Origin: Alteromonas sp. M12
Lineage (GTDB): Bacteria; Pseudomonadota; Gammaproteobacteria; Enterobacterales; Alteromonadaceae
Assembly: GCF_037478005.1 (NCBI RefSeq)
Contig: NZ_CP144164.1
Location: 4,216,001-4,280,000 of the forward strand
Direction of reading: 5' to 3'
Length of the DNA stretch: 64,000 bases
In this document: in pieces, positions 9,202 to 20,272 of the stretch
Numbering within the stretch: the first letter of the stretch is position 1
Layout of the letters: every line of letters starts with the position of its first letter
The notes under the pieces: generated by a model
Seen by the model: the letters and a program-made list of their open reading frames with translations, nothing else
What the model was told of the DNA's origin: nothing
Databases searched by the model: none
Translations under genes and position numbers: made by a program

Positions 9202-9771
9202 CTACTTTTGAGCCCGTGAAACGTATTCACCGCTGCGAGTGTCAACTTTTATCACTTCGCCAGTTTGTACAAACAAAGGTACCCTAACTACTGCACCGGT
9301 GACCAAAGTGGCTGGTTTACCACCTGTACCTGCAGTATCACCTTTCAAACCAGGGTCAGTTTCTGTGATCTCTAGCTCAACGAAGTTTGGAGGCGTAACA
9401 ACAATTGGGCTACCATTCCACAAGGTGATTGTGCAATTGTCGTTCTCGACTAGCCATTTCACATTTTCACCAACTGCTTTTTCGTCAGCGGCAATCTGTT
9501 CGAAAGTTTCGTTGTTCATAAAATGATAGAATTCGCCATCGTTATACAAATACGTAAGTTCCGTGTCCATTACGTCTGCACCTTCGACGCTATCACCGGA
9601 TCTGAATGTTTTTTCTAACACTTTACCGGAAATAAGTTTACGAATTTTAACGCGGTTAAAGGCCTGACCTTTACCTGGTTTAACATATTCGTTCTCAAGA
9701 ACGTTGCAAGGTTCGCCGTCGAGCATTATCTTTAAGCCCGCTTTGAATTCATTTGTGCTGTAATTAGCCAT
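9202..9771 (-). CDS. efp: Elongation factor P
   Basis: A 189-residue tRNA-shaped translation factor that relieves ribosome stalling at polyproline. The modification loop [13 protein letters not shown] puts the target lysine at residue 34, as expected for beta-lysylated EF-P. The C-terminal signature [29 protein letters not shown] is complete. AGGA precedes the ATG closely. Its start lies only 20 bases from the start of divergent epmB. Confidence 0.97.
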   Translation of the reverse strand: MANYSTNEFKAGLKIMLDGEPCNVLENEYVKPGKGQAFNRVKIRKLISGKVLEKTFRSGDSVEGADVMDTELTYLYNDGEFYHFMNNETFEQIAADEKAVGENVKWLVENDNCTITLWNGSPIVVTPPNFVELEITETDPGLKGDTAGTGGKPATLVTGAVVRVPLFVQTGEVIKVDTRSGEYVSRAQK

Positions 9772-9791
9772 AAATCCTCTAAATTAATCGA

Positions 9792-10829
9792 TTGAGTACT
9801 CGTTTGGCGCTGATAATACCTAAAAAATCCATCTCTGTAGAGAGTAACTGGCAAAAAGAACTGGCAACTAGTTTTAATGATCCGCAAAAACTGCTGGAAT
9901 ATCTTGATATTCCAGTGGAAAAACAGATCGAAAATATTAAGGCTAGATCACTTTTTCCCATGCGTGTCCCACAACACTTTGCTCGTTTAATGAGCAAAGG
10001 AGATCCCCAAGATCCGTTGTTTAAGCAGGTCTTCCCATTATATGAGGAATTCCTTGAAGACCCCAGATACACTGTGGATCCGTTGCAAGAGCAAGAAACC
10101 CCACAGCAAGGGATACTACACAAATATCAAACCAGAGCTCTGCTGATGGTGCGTGGTGGCTGTGCAGTCAATTGTCGTTATTGTTTTCGCCGGCATTTTC
10201 CATATCAGCAAAATAGTTTAAATAAACAAGGATGGTTGGAAGCCTTGGATTATATTGCGCAAGATTCAAAATTAAATGAAATTATATACTCCGGTGGTGA
10301 TCCGTTAATGGCTAAAGATGACTTTTTGGCTTGGCTTACCAATCAAATTGAACAAATTCCCCATATTACACGACTAAGATTACACACACGTTTACCCGTG
10401 GTGATTCCCAATAGAATAGACTCTCAATTGACCAGTTGGATTTCACAGTCTCGTTTAAAAGTAATTATGGTACTGCATGTTAACCATGCTAATGAAATAG
10501 ACTCAAATTTGATTGCAAAATTAAATTTACTCCGGGAAAAACAGGTAACACTGTTGAATCAATCTGTTTTGCTCGCAGGGGTGAATGATACGGCGGAGAG
10601 TCAAATAGGGTTAAGTGAACGCCTATTTGAAGCAGGGGTGATGCCCTATTATCTGCACATGCTAGATAAAGTAAAAGGTGCTTCGCATTTTGATGTGAGC
10701 GAAAATCAGGCAAGGGAAATCATGGCTGAAATGATAAAGCGCTTGCCAGGATTTCTTGTCCCAAAACTCGTTAGAGAAATTGGCGGACAACCTGGCAAGA
10801 CACCTCTAGACTTACATCTTCATCCTTAA
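9792..10829 (+). CDS. epmB: Lysine 2,3-aminomutase, EF-P beta-lysylation
   Basis: A 345-residue radical SAM aminomutase (YjeK) that converts L-lysine to (R)-beta-lysine for EpmA. The iron-sulfur motif CAVNCRYC (Cys124, 128, 131) is followed by FRRHFPY. Also visible are IYSGGDPLMAKD, RLRLHTRLPVVIP, TLLNQSVLL and VPKLVREIGGQPGKTPL. The start is TTG at 9792, since the next ATG is far inside the conserved N-terminus; no good ribosome site is visible. Its stop is immediately followed by the stop of the convergent small gene. Confidence 0.95.
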   Translation: MSTRLALIIPKKSISVESNWQKELATSFNDPQKLLEYLDIPVEKQIENIKARSLFPMRVPQHFARLMSKGDPQDPLFKQVFPLYEEFLEDPRYTVDPLQEQETPQQGILHKYQTRALLMVRGGCAVNCRYCFRRHFPYQQNSLNKQGWLEALDYIAQDSKLNEIIYSGGDPLMAKDDFLAWLTNQIEQIPHITRLRLHTRLPVVIPNRIDSQLTSWISQSRLKVIMVLHVNHANEIDSNLIAKLNLLREKQVTLLNQSVLLAGVNDTAESQIGLSERLFEAGVMPYYLHMLDKVKGASHFDVSENQAREIMAEMIKRLPGFLVPKLVREIGGQPGKTPLDLHLHP

Positions 10830-11018
10830 TTAGGCGAATGTATTTACGTTCGACCCAAGTGCAGGATTTGAAGAAACTTTTGGTACGTCAGCCGCTGATT
10901 CCAACAACTGAAGCGTCGCCTGGCCTTGTGTCTCTTGATTTGATTTCGCGAGTTGCAAGGCTTTTGTTTCAAGGGACGCACCGGTAGTTCCAGATGTATT
11001 TACACCCTGAAGTTCCAT
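10830..11018 (-). CDS. Small YjfB-like putative motility protein
   Basis: A 62-residue protein: MELQGVNTSGTT, then a helix KALQLAKSNQETQGQATLQLLESAA, then a Gly/Asn/Val tail. The Ala-Leu-Gln helix with QG.A...LL..A resembles the small YjfB-type family named putative motility proteins, whose function is unproven. GAGG lies upstream of the ATG. Its stop codon abuts the epmB stop on the other strand with no gap. The family call is tentative. Confidence 0.6.
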   Translation of the reverse strand: MELQGVNTSGTTGASLETKALQLAKSNQETQGQATLQLLESAADVPKVSSNPALGSNVNTFA

Positions 11019-11140
11019 ACCAATTACCTCATTGCTTGTAGCAATTTAAAAAAACAGGCAAAATTACCCGTCCACGGTCGTTATCGGCCCACAAAAAACT
11101 TCCTTGAGTATTTTTTTTCACTTTATTGAGATCATTTTTC

Positions 11141-11470
11141 ATGTCCGCACAATCGAACAGTACACTTCGCCCGTTATTTGAAAAATTAACCGAAAATATG
11201 CAGCTCATTTATCGTAAGTCGATAGATGCAGATGAAGCATTATCTAAATTGCAACAATCTGGAAAAGGCAAGTTTAATCATATCTTTGCTGAAGATGCCG
11301 GCTTTGCAGTTCAAAGCAAACGTTTCATGCCCTACGTTAAAGAACTCGCCGCTGAGGTAGCCAGCTTGGAAACAGCGGATCAAGCGCAATTTGAAAGTTC
11401 GCTGCCTGAGATTGTCAAAAAAATGGAATTATTATTGAGCACCTTGAGCCAATTAAAAACCACCTTGTAA
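11141..11470 (+). CDS. Hypothetical helical protein
   Basis: About 109 residues, predominantly charged and helical, no signal peptide or membrane segment. The start ATG at 11141 (MSAQSNSTLRPLFEKL) is preferred; an upstream TTG at 11126 adds five residues. Features are a central GKGKFNHIFAEDAGFAVQSKRF and two flanking amphipathic helices ending LLLSTLSQLKTTL. I do not recognise the family. It is oriented away from the YjfB-like gene, with about 120 bases between starts. Confidence 0.6.
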   Translation: MSAQSNSTLRPLFEKLTENMQLIYRKSIDADEALSKLQQSGKGKFNHIFAEDAGFAVQSKRFMPYVKELAAEVASLETADQAQFESSLPEIVKKMELLLSTLSQLKTTL

Positions 11471-11660
11471 GTGCTGGTTATTCCCATAGCTTAATAATCA
11501 CCGAGCCCCCTATCAAAATGGCGTAACTGACAACCAACAAGATAGGTTGTTTTTTGAGCAAATTAGACCATAATTAATAAAGGGATCTCTCACCAATAAA
11601 AAGCAAATTAAATAAACTGAGCATAAATGTTTTGCATGTTTAATATTTGGAGGTATGAGT

Positions 11661-11996
11661 ATGGAAATTACAGCAGGTAACAGCCTGAATAATCTATCTA
11701 AATCTCTTTCTAGTGCTGCTAACGGTAGAGAGTCTAGTGTGAATGCATTTGGCATTGGGAATGCCAACAAACCTGAAGTTGAACTGTCAGCTCAGGCTCG
11801 GATTTTACAACAAAACGAGCAAACACAAAATGAACGAAACCAAAGTGCCCAAATGAACAGTCAAAGTAACCAAACCGAGGCACTTTCTGGTACTGAATTT
11901 ATTCGCGTTTCCAGTAGCGTTGGTTCAGCTGCTCGCAATAATCTGACTACCGAAAAAGCCACAGAAGTCTACCGCTCTATTCAAGATCTTCTATAG
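11661..11996 (+). CDS. Hypothetical Asn/Gln/Ser-rich small protein
   Basis: About 111 residues, low in hydrophobics and rich in Asn, Gln and Ser, with NKPEVELSAQARILQQNEQ in the middle and TTEKATEVYRSIQDLL at the end. The start at 11661 has GGAGG seven bases upstream; an ATG six bases earlier is too close to that site. The composition resembles small surface or flagellum-associated proteins of Alteromonadales but I cannot name a family. Its last six bases overlap the convergent gene at 11991. Confidence 0.6.
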   Translation: MEITAGNSLNNLSKSLSSAANGRESSVNAFGIGNANKPEVELSAQARILQQNEQTQNERNQSAQMNSQSNQTEALSGTEFIRVSSSVGSAARNNLTTEKATEVYRSIQDLL

Positions 11997-13310
11997 CAGG
12001 TTATTACTGTCACTTTCTTTGATAGTAAGATCTTGGTACAGGGGAAGATTTTCGATCTGCCGGTTAATACTGCGCACAACCTCCTTGTATTCCTCACTTT
12101 CGACATTGCCATAGTGCCGGCTGAAAACGTCCTTACTCAATCCCTCGGGTAAGTTATCAATGATAGGGAAGAACTGATTTTCACTTTGGACTTGTGCCAA
12201 AGCATCTTGCAATGCTTCCGCATATAGGGGATCTATCGCCATAACTGCCAACTTAATACCGGCCAAATCAGCGGCTAAATCTGCAAAACTAAAACCAGAT
12301 CCACCTTCAGCTCGATCCATCAGTTCCTTAAACTCTCCCACAGCATTACTTATCCCCTGCTGAGATAAAATCTTAATCGCTGCAGAAATCACAAAGTGCT
12401 GCGTTAAATCACTGCGACCACGCAGTAGCGGACGATAGTATGGCATAACGACTTTATTTTGGTATGGCTGTACCTTACCAATAAAATTCGCCATCCGATG
12501 ATGCCCAACGTAAATCGCTAACGCCAATAATGCCGCCTCATTTTCAAGCACTGCTGATGAGTTGGCTGTTTTAGACTTCACTTTCTTAAACAACGGGTTT
12601 ATAAAATCAGATAACGGTAAGCCCCCCCTATGCTGTGAGAAACTTAGGGCATCTAAAAAGGCCAAATAATATGTGACTCTTTGTTTAAGCTCCTCATTAT
12701 CGGTGCCAGATAGTCCATTCCTTATTTCATTTAGGCTAACCAAAAATTCATGGATTGGAATTAACTTAATTTGCACATCAGCATTAGATGTTTTTACTTC
12801 AGAGACTTGTTTTAGGGCCAAATTTCCCAAGTCGCTTTCAGTTCGCCAATTGACGATATAGGTCATCACTGAGAGCGCCCATTTACCCGAAATAGGTAAG
12901 TCACCGAGTTTGATATTATCGACCTTAATACCGGCCGAAGAGATTAAATCACCTTCTAAATTCACATAGGCTGAGAACCAATTAATTGGAATTTTATAGC
13001 TGAATTTAGCACTGAGTTTTTCTTCAGTTGTGGTAATTTCACCTGAGAACTCGGGGATTGCTCGTTGTAAAAATCCGACTATGCTATTCATTTGCGGATT
13101 GGAAATGATTATGGTCTGCGGAATATAACGTTTTCGAGTTACTTGTCGTGCCTGGGAAAGCAATAAATTTATGGTGTCTGCATCATCAACTTGAGCCGTA
13201 GCATCCACCACTACTAATGGTTTTGTTTCAATAATCAATACGATTAATAAAAGCGTGACGACCAACAAACTGATTAATGCGAGTTTAAATAATTTAAATA
13301 CTTTAGACAT
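11991..13310 (-). CDS. Conserved hypothetical membrane-anchored protein
   Basis: About 439 residues with one N-terminal transmembrane helix (LFKLALISLLVVTLLLIVLII) and a large, probably periplasmic, domain. The last third holds a recognisable motif series: LTQHFVISAAIKIL, then AVGEFKELMDRAEGGSGFSFADLAADLAGI. This HF...KE..D...G.GFS..D..AD..G pattern resembles the YfiM-type lipoprotein motif and recurs in uncharacterised proteobacterial proteins. The start ATG at 13310 is preferred over a TTG at 13328. The function is unknown; nothing in the neighbours explains it. Confidence 0.72.
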   Translation of the reverse strand: MSKVFKLFKLALISLLVVTLLLIVLIIETKPLVVVDATAQVDDADTINLLLSQARQVTRKRYIPQTIIISNPQMNSIVGFLQRAIPEFSGEITTTEEKLSAKFSYKIPINWFSAYVNLEGDLISSAGIKVDNIKLGDLPISGKWALSVMTYIVNWRTESDLGNLALKQVSEVKTSNADVQIKLIPIHEFLVSLNEIRNGLSGTDNEELKQRVTYYLAFLDALSFSQHRGGLPLSDFINPLFKKVKSKTANSSAVLENEAALLALAIYVGHHRMANFIGKVQPYQNKVVMPYYRPLLRGRSDLTQHFVISAAIKILSQQGISNAVGEFKELMDRAEGGSGFSFADLAADLAGIKLAVMAIDPLYAEALQDALAQVQSENQFFPIIDNLPEGLSKDVFSRHYGNVESEEYKEVVRSINRQIENLPLYQDLTIKESDSNNLL

Positions 13311-13515
13311 TAAAATTAGTCCAGACAATTTGTCACGACAAACGGCTTAAAAAACACAGTTATTGCACTAACTCAGCATCATTTAATGGCTAGTAAATAA
13401 CATTTTCCAGGTAACAAAATGCCTTGGTAACTCGATTAAACTACCCGTTATTACTTAATTGTTATGGGATAAAGCACTACACTGCAACAACGATGTCGAA
13501 ACAGCAGCAACTAGT

Positions 13516-14025
13516 TTAACAGTCTATATCGACTACTTCGACCGTGCAATTTGGTTCGGCGAATGAATCATAGATCACATAACATCCCTGATCAGTAGGT
13601 ACGCCTGAACTTGGCACATCGTAACCAATTAACGCATATTGATTATCGGTGCGTCTGAGTAAATTCTCATCGGACGAAATTTCCATAAATTCGAAGAAAT
13701 CAACGGCATCGCCTAACTCAGATTCAGCCTCCGGACAAAGATTACCGAAATAGAGTTCGGTCTCTGCGAACCCAAAATCAACGATCAGTTCAGACTGACC
13801 CGTACCTGGATTTGTGCTAGTTGTCGTAAGCCCTTTTATTCTAGCCTTGTGTTGAACTAGGCTAACAGTCGAACGAATGTTGCCTGCAATACCATTCAAA
13901 ACAGAAATTTTCGCATCACTAGAAATATCAATAAATCTTGGCGCTGCGACTACTGTCAAAATGCCTAAAATAACTATTACTATAATTAACTCAATGAGTG
14001 TAAACCCGCGTTGTTTAGAAACCAC
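13516..14025 (-). CDS. Type IV/MSHA-like prepilin
   Basis: A 169-residue prepilin. The leader MVSKQRG is cut before FTLIELIIVIVILGILTVVAAPRF, the class III N-methylated hydrophobic helix with Glu5. The AAPRFIDISSDAK continuation resembles MSHA pilins. C-terminal cysteines (DQGC, PNC, DIDC) could form the disulfide loop. The start is GTG at 14025 with GGGGA five bases upstream. No other msh or pil genes are nearby, so assembly must rely on machinery elsewhere. It could equally be a minor pseudopilin. Confidence 0.85.
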   Translation of the reverse strand: MVSKQRGFTLIELIIVIVILGILTVVAAPRFIDISSDAKISVLNGIAGNIRSTVSLVQHKARIKGLTTTSTNPGTGQSELIVDFGFAETELYFGNLCPEAESELGDAVDFFEFMEISSDENLLRRTDNQYALIGYDVPSSGVPTDQGCYVIYDSFAEPNCTVEVVDIDC

Positions 14026-14084
14026 ACATTCCCCTTTATCGATTTATTATTATTATTTTTAAATTATGTTTGATGACAACACAA

Positions 14085-16028
<1,944 letters not shown>

Positions 16029-16152
16029 CTACTGATGTTACCAACTCAAGATGCACTGAGCAATCAACATATTGTGTTTTTCTTTAGGCAAAAATAACAT
16101 TCAATTTTTCCTCCCAATAAGACAAAGAAAGACTAGGGGCAGATGAATTAAG

Positions 16153-16728
16153 TTATGTCAGCAAAAATTCAAATATTTCTGGCAAATGATCGCCGTAGTT
16201 TTGGAAACTATGATCGCCTCCCTGTTCAATGGTCAGGCGACTATTCGCATATTTTTGTTCTGCTTGACGATAATCTAAGGTTTCATCATTAGTTTGCAAT
16301 AGTGCCCAATACGCCTGCGGATCCTTTAATTCAGTTGTGTTTAAATCAACAAGCTGCTGAATATGCGGTTCTTGTAAGGTAAATTCTTGAGCAGTGTAGG
16401 GATTGATATGAGTGCCTAAAAATCCTTTCAATAACTCAAAGGGACGCACCGCAGGATTGATCAGCACGGCTTTGCCACCAAACATTTCAACCAAATGAGT
16501 GGACATAAACCCGCCCATAGAACTGCCAATAAAACCTAGCTTTTTACCTTCATATTTGCGTGCCAAGGCTTCCAACATTTGAGCTGCATCTAGCGGATAG
16601 TTGGGTACTTGCGGTACTTCCATTGTCAATTCTGGATGGTGTTGACGCACATAAGCTAGAGTTTGTTGAGCTTTAACAGATTGCGGCGAACTCATAAAAC
16701 CGTGAATATAAATTAGTACATTTTCCAT
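16153..16728 (-). CDS. yqiA: YqiA family esterase
   Basis: A 191-residue alpha/beta hydrolase. The oxyanion region is IYIHGFMSSPQSVKAQQ, the nucleophile elbow GSSMGGF, the acid is likely in the LQTNDETLDYRQA segment, and the histidine is in GGDHSFQNYGDHL. It matches E. coli YqiA, an esterase with activity on acyl-CoA and p-nitrophenyl esters in vitro. Its ATG immediately follows the cpdA stop, so translation is coupled. Confidence 0.93.
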   Translation of the reverse strand: MENVLIYIHGFMSSPQSVKAQQTLAYVRQHHPELTMEVPQVPNYPLDAAQMLEALARKYEGKKLGFIGSSMGGFMSTHLVEMFGGKAVLINPAVRPFELLKGFLGTHINPYTAQEFTLQEPHIQQLVDLNTTELKDPQAYWALLQTNDETLDYRQAEQKYANSRLTIEQGGDHSFQNYGDHLPEIFEFLLT

Positions 16729-17484
16729 TTAACCTAATTGCTCCTGTTGCAAGCGGATAGTTTGGTTATCGATAGTCCCATCGTTATGCAATTGATAAAC
16801 CTTGAAACCCGGCATTTCCTCGCTTAGTGCAAAATCAGCCATATTCGCAAATTGCCAACAAGTAGACGGACTAGATTGAAAACAACAGCCATGCAGATTT
16901 TGTTGTATATCATTATGAATGTGTCCGTATGCGACTAACTTCACTTGCGGCAGTTGCTTTATTTGATGAAAAAATTGGTGACGGTTGAGCCATTCATGTT
17001 TATCCATCCAACCACCACACTCAATCGGGTGGTGGTGACAAACAATCATATGAAAATCGTCAGGGTGATTCTGCAACTTATTTATCAAACTTTGTAAATC
17101 TGCAGCACCAACCTGTCCCAAAGTCCCTTGATGACGAGTGTCTAAACCATGAATAAACCAGTTGTCTTGTCGCCAAGGTTGCCCCTTTGCTAAATCAAAT
17201 TGGCCTAACAGGCTATCAAATAAGCCAGATTGATCGTGGTTACCAGCAATAACCTTTAAATTGTGGGATAGGTTAAACTGTTCCATCAAATCCAAAAAGT
17301 GCAGGTAACTTTGCTCGCTATCGTCACCTGAAATGTCACCGGTTACTATTATCCCGTCGGGATTGAGTTGCTCAACCCGTAACAACAATAACTTGAGGGT
17401 TTGGTAGGGATTAATATTATTGTAGCCAGATTTGTTTTTGTCTTTAAACAAATGGCAATCACTTAGTTGGACTATCTTTGCCAT
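16729..17484 (-). CDS. cpdA: 3',5'-cyclic-AMP phosphodiesterase
   Basis: A 251-residue calcineurin-type metallophosphoesterase. All metal-binding motifs are visible: LSDCHLF, TGDISGDD, AGNHDQ, CHHHPIE and YGHIHND. In E. coli CpdA hydrolyses cAMP and so limits CRP signalling. The gene lies between yqiB and yqiA as in E. coli, with an 11-base gap upstream and none downstream. Confidence 0.95.
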   Translation of the reverse strand: MAKIVQLSDCHLFKDKNKSGYNNINPYQTLKLLLLRVEQLNPDGIIVTGDISGDDSEQSYLHFLDLMEQFNLSHNLKVIAGNHDQSGLFDSLLGQFDLAKGQPWRQDNWFIHGLDTRHQGTLGQVGAADLQSLINKLQNHPDDFHMIVCHHHPIECGGWMDKHEWLNRHQFFHQIKQLPQVKLVAYGHIHNDIQQNLHGCCFQSSPSTCWQFANMADFALSEEMPGFKVYQLHNDGTIDNQTIRLQQEQLG

Positions 17485-17495
17485 GATAATTTACG

Positions 17496-17942
17496 CTAAA
17501 CCTCTGAAGAGCCTATTGACTCAGCGTGACGCAAACAAAACGATAACCATTCAGCAAGAAATCGGTTGGTCATTTCTTTTTCGTTGGGCTGGTGCATATT
17601 AGTATTGGGGTAGGCATAGCTGGGTTTGAGTGAGCCAATGTGTTGCGCACTGAGTACTTCCGCTACGTTGGCGTCATGATATAGCCGAATCTGCATCACT
17701 GGACGTAAAAAAGCAGGCACGCCATCCGCCAACTGGGCTAACTCAACAGTACTGGTATAACGACTACTATCAATAATTTTTACGCGATAATACAAACCAT
17801 CGTTAATTTCAAAAGTATAACTTAGTGTCACAGTGTCACAGTCAGGTAACAAACGCAGCAAACGCGCATAATTAGCCTCACACACCGCCAGCAATGACGG
17901 TAAGTTTGGAACATATTTGCGTTGTCGACTAAGTGTTTTCAT
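17496..17942 (-). CDS. yqiB: DUF1249 protein YqiB
   Basis: A 148-residue protein of the DUF1249/YqiB family. The start RKYVPNLPSLLAVCEANYARLLRLLPD and the middle VKIIDSSRYTSTVELAQL...MQIRLYHDANVAEV are the family core, followed by PNEKEMTNRFLAEWLSFCL. No biochemical function is established. It overlaps nudF by 14 bases at its start. Confidence 0.92.
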   Translation of the reverse strand: MKTLSRQRKYVPNLPSLLAVCEANYARLLRLLPDCDTVTLSYTFEINDGLYYRVKIIDSSRYTSTVELAQLADGVPAFLRPVMQIRLYHDANVAEVLSAQHIGSLKPSYAYPNTNMHQPNEKEMTNRFLAEWLSFCLRHAESIGSSEV

Positions 17943-18564
17943 GCCAAGTATTATGTACTTTTTGTTCGTTAATAAGAAACCATTGTAACGCGATAAGCGT
18001 AGCAGCGTTATCGATTTTCCCTTCGTTTAGCCAATCAATTGCTTCTAACTTAGTCGCGCGACGCACCAAAATATCTTCACTTTCATGAGCGAGTCCGTGT
18101 ACACCATGGGCAGTTGACGCGTCCACTTCACCTACATAAATATGAATCCGCTCTGTGGTCCCACCGGGGCTTGAAAGGTAACTCAATGCTTTGTGTAGAC
18201 GTTTTATGGTAACACCCGCTTCTTCGAAAGCTTCACGACGACATACCTCTTCGATGGCTTCATCTTTCTCAATCATGCCAGCAACAATCTCAATCAACCA
18301 CGGCGATTCACTAGTGGCATAAGCCCCAATACGAAATTGTTCGATAAAAACAAATTCATCTAGAATTGGGTCAAACAATAAGACAGCAACGGCATGTCCT
18401 CGCTCTAACACTTCACGCTTAACTGAACTACTCCACCCGCCATCAAATAAACGATGGCTAAATTGATAATCGATCAGTTTGAAAAAGCCACTATAAAGTG
18501 GTGCAGTTTTAGTTAGTTTTACATCGTTTTTAGTAAACGTTGGAAAAGGCTTCAATTTATTCAT
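17929..18564 (-). CDS. nudF: ADP-ribose pyrophosphatase
   Basis: A 211-residue Nudix hydrolase that cleaves ADP-ribose to AMP and ribose 5-phosphate. The Nudix box is GMIEKDEAIEEVCRREAFEEAG (GX5EX7REUXEEXG satisfied). Also typical are LFDGGWS near the N-terminus, EQFRIGAYA, and LSSPGGTTERIHIYVGEVD after the box. The start ATG at 18564 is preferred to a TTG two codons earlier. It heads the operon and is divergent from tolC, as in E. coli. Confidence 0.95.
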   Translation of the reverse strand: MNKLKPFPTFTKNDVKLTKTAPLYSGFFKLIDYQFSHRLFDGGWSSSVKREVLERGHAVAVLLFDPILDEFVFIEQFRIGAYATSESPWLIEIVAGMIEKDEAIEEVCRREAFEEAGVTIKRLHKALSYLSSPGGTTERIHIYVGEVDASTAHGVHGLAHESEDILVRRATKLEAIDWLNEGKIDNAATLIALQWFLINEQKVHNTWHENT

Positions 18565-18920
18565 CCCCAAATTTAATACAGATCTGCTAATTTATCAGTT
18601 CAATTACCTTGATATACAACCTATCCCATAGCTTAATAGCATTATTAATTTCGCTGCTGCTTTGCTTTCCAAGAAAGTACCGATATTTTGCACAAAACAT
18701 TGGGGAAAATACGCGAGCTTGCTTAGCAAAGTACAAAAGCGAAGTAAAATGGCAACAGAGCATAGGTTCTAGCTAACATATTCTGTTACACTTCAAGGGA
18801 TACTGTTACCACTTATCGATTTCGGTTAACGCTTGATTTACTTACACTTTGAATCGAAATAAAAATAATCGAATAAACTAGCATCATGCAATACACTACG
18901 GAACATAAATAGGAAAGCAA
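18565..18920 (+). promoter_or_regulatory. nudF-tolC divergent intergenic region
   Basis: No gene is seen in this 356-base stretch, which must hold the divergent nudF and tolC promoters. Two near-identical words, CTGTTACACTT (18783-18793) and CTGTTACCACTT (18803-18814), lie 20 bases apart on the tolC side, about two helical turns, and could be a regulator site. AGGA sits seven bases before the tolC ATG. No confident -35/-10 pair was found. Confidence 0.4.
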
Positions 18921-20258
18921 ATGAAAAAATCAATTCTGTCTCTGCTTATTGGCTTTAGCGTGGCCACTCAAGCCTATGCAGATGATCTTTATCAGGTGTA
19001 TCAACGCGCACTGGAACAAGATCCCACGATCAATAAAGCGAAAGCTGATCGCGACGCAGCCTTTGAAGGCATATCAATCAGTCGGGCGAACTTATTGCCT
19101 CAAGTTTCTGGTGTTATTAGCTATAGTAAAAGTTCTCAGGAATCACTTAATTATTCAAACGACAGTTCGTCGCCATCAATAATTACCACTGACACAACCA
19201 ATTTGGGTTGGGATATCAACCTTTCGTTGTCGGTGTATGACCATAAGAATTGGGTTGGTCTAAATCGAGCAGAAAAAATCGCTCAGCAAAGTGACACCAC
19301 TTTTGCATTGGCCAAACAAGAGCTTATTGTTAGAACCACGATTGCCTATTTGGCAGTACTTCGTGCCAAAGATGGCTTAGAATTTGTGCAAGCAGAAAAG
19401 CGCGCGATTGAACGTCAGTTAGAACAAACTAAACAACGCTTTGAAGTTGGATTAACTGCAATTACTGATGTGCATGAAGCTCAAGCTAATTTCGATAATA
19501 CGGTTGCACAAGAAATTGTGGCTGAAAATTTAGTTGAACTTAGATTAGAAGAATTGCGAGAAATCACTGGTAAGTATCACGATAACTTGTCGGTACTCAA
19601 TACTGAAAGCTTTTCAGCTTCAAGACCCATTCCAGAGCGAGTAGATGGCTGGCTTTCCATCGCCGAAGAAAAGAATCTGGATTTAATGGTGAGTAAATTG
19701 GCAACTGAAATAGCCAAAGATGACATTAAACACGCTCGAGCTGGCCATTATCCAACAGTTAGCCTCACGGCCTCAATTGGCAGTGATGATACCGAAGTTC
19801 TTGGTATTGACTTACCGGCACGAGACAATGATTCGATTGGCCTAAGCTTAAATGTGCCTATTTACTCAGGTGGCAGTGTGAGCTCGCAAACGGCCCAAGC
19901 AAAATACAATTTCATTGCAGCCAGTGAAAATTTAGAGTTGACCCATCGTTCGACTGTTCGCTCTATTCGCAGTTCTTATAATGATGTAGTGGCAGCAACG
20001 TCAACGATTCGCGCTTTTGAACAAGCGGTTATTTCAGCACAAAGTGCGCTCCAAGCCACTGAAGCAGGATTTGACGTAGGTACGCGGACCATAGTTGATG
20101 TGCTTAACAGCACTCGTAACCTGTTTGATGCGCGTCGGAATCTTGCCAGCGCACGTTATGATTTTATCTCCGCAGTTATGACCTTGAAACGTTCTGCAGG
20201 TAACCTAACAGAACAAGACTTAGAAGATATTAACCGAGGGTTAAGACCCGCTTCTTAA
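18921..20258 (+). CDS. tolC: Outer-membrane channel TolC
   Basis: A 445-residue outer-membrane efflux protein. A signal peptide (MKKSILSLLIGFSVATQAYA) is followed by DDLYQVYQRALEQDPTINKAKADRDAAFEGISISRANLLPQV and a second repeat half with HYPTVSLTASIGS and FEVGLTAITDVHEAQ / FDVGTRTIVDVLNSTR, the paired TolC motifs. It forms the trimeric exit duct for RND/MFS/ABC efflux and type I secretion. It is transcribed alone and ends in a strong terminator. Confidence 0.96.
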   Translation: MKKSILSLLIGFSVATQAYADDLYQVYQRALEQDPTINKAKADRDAAFEGISISRANLLPQVSGVISYSKSSQESLNYSNDSSSPSIITTDTTNLGWDINLSLSVYDHKNWVGLNRAEKIAQQSDTTFALAKQELIVRTTIAYLAVLRAKDGLEFVQAEKRAIERQLEQTKQRFEVGLTAITDVHEAQANFDNTVAQEIVAENLVELRLEELREITGKYHDNLSVLNTESFSASRPIPERVDGWLSIAEEKNLDLMVSKLATEIAKDDIKHARAGHYPTVSLTASIGSDDTEVLGIDLPARDNDSIGLSLNVPIYSGGSVSSQTAQAKYNFIAASENLELTHRSTVRSIRSSYNDVVAATSTIRAFEQAVISAQSALQATEAGFDVGTRTIVDVLNSTRNLFDARRNLASARYDFISAVMTLKRSAGNLTEQDLEDINRGLRPAS

Positions 20259-20272
20259 CCCCATTAACGTGC

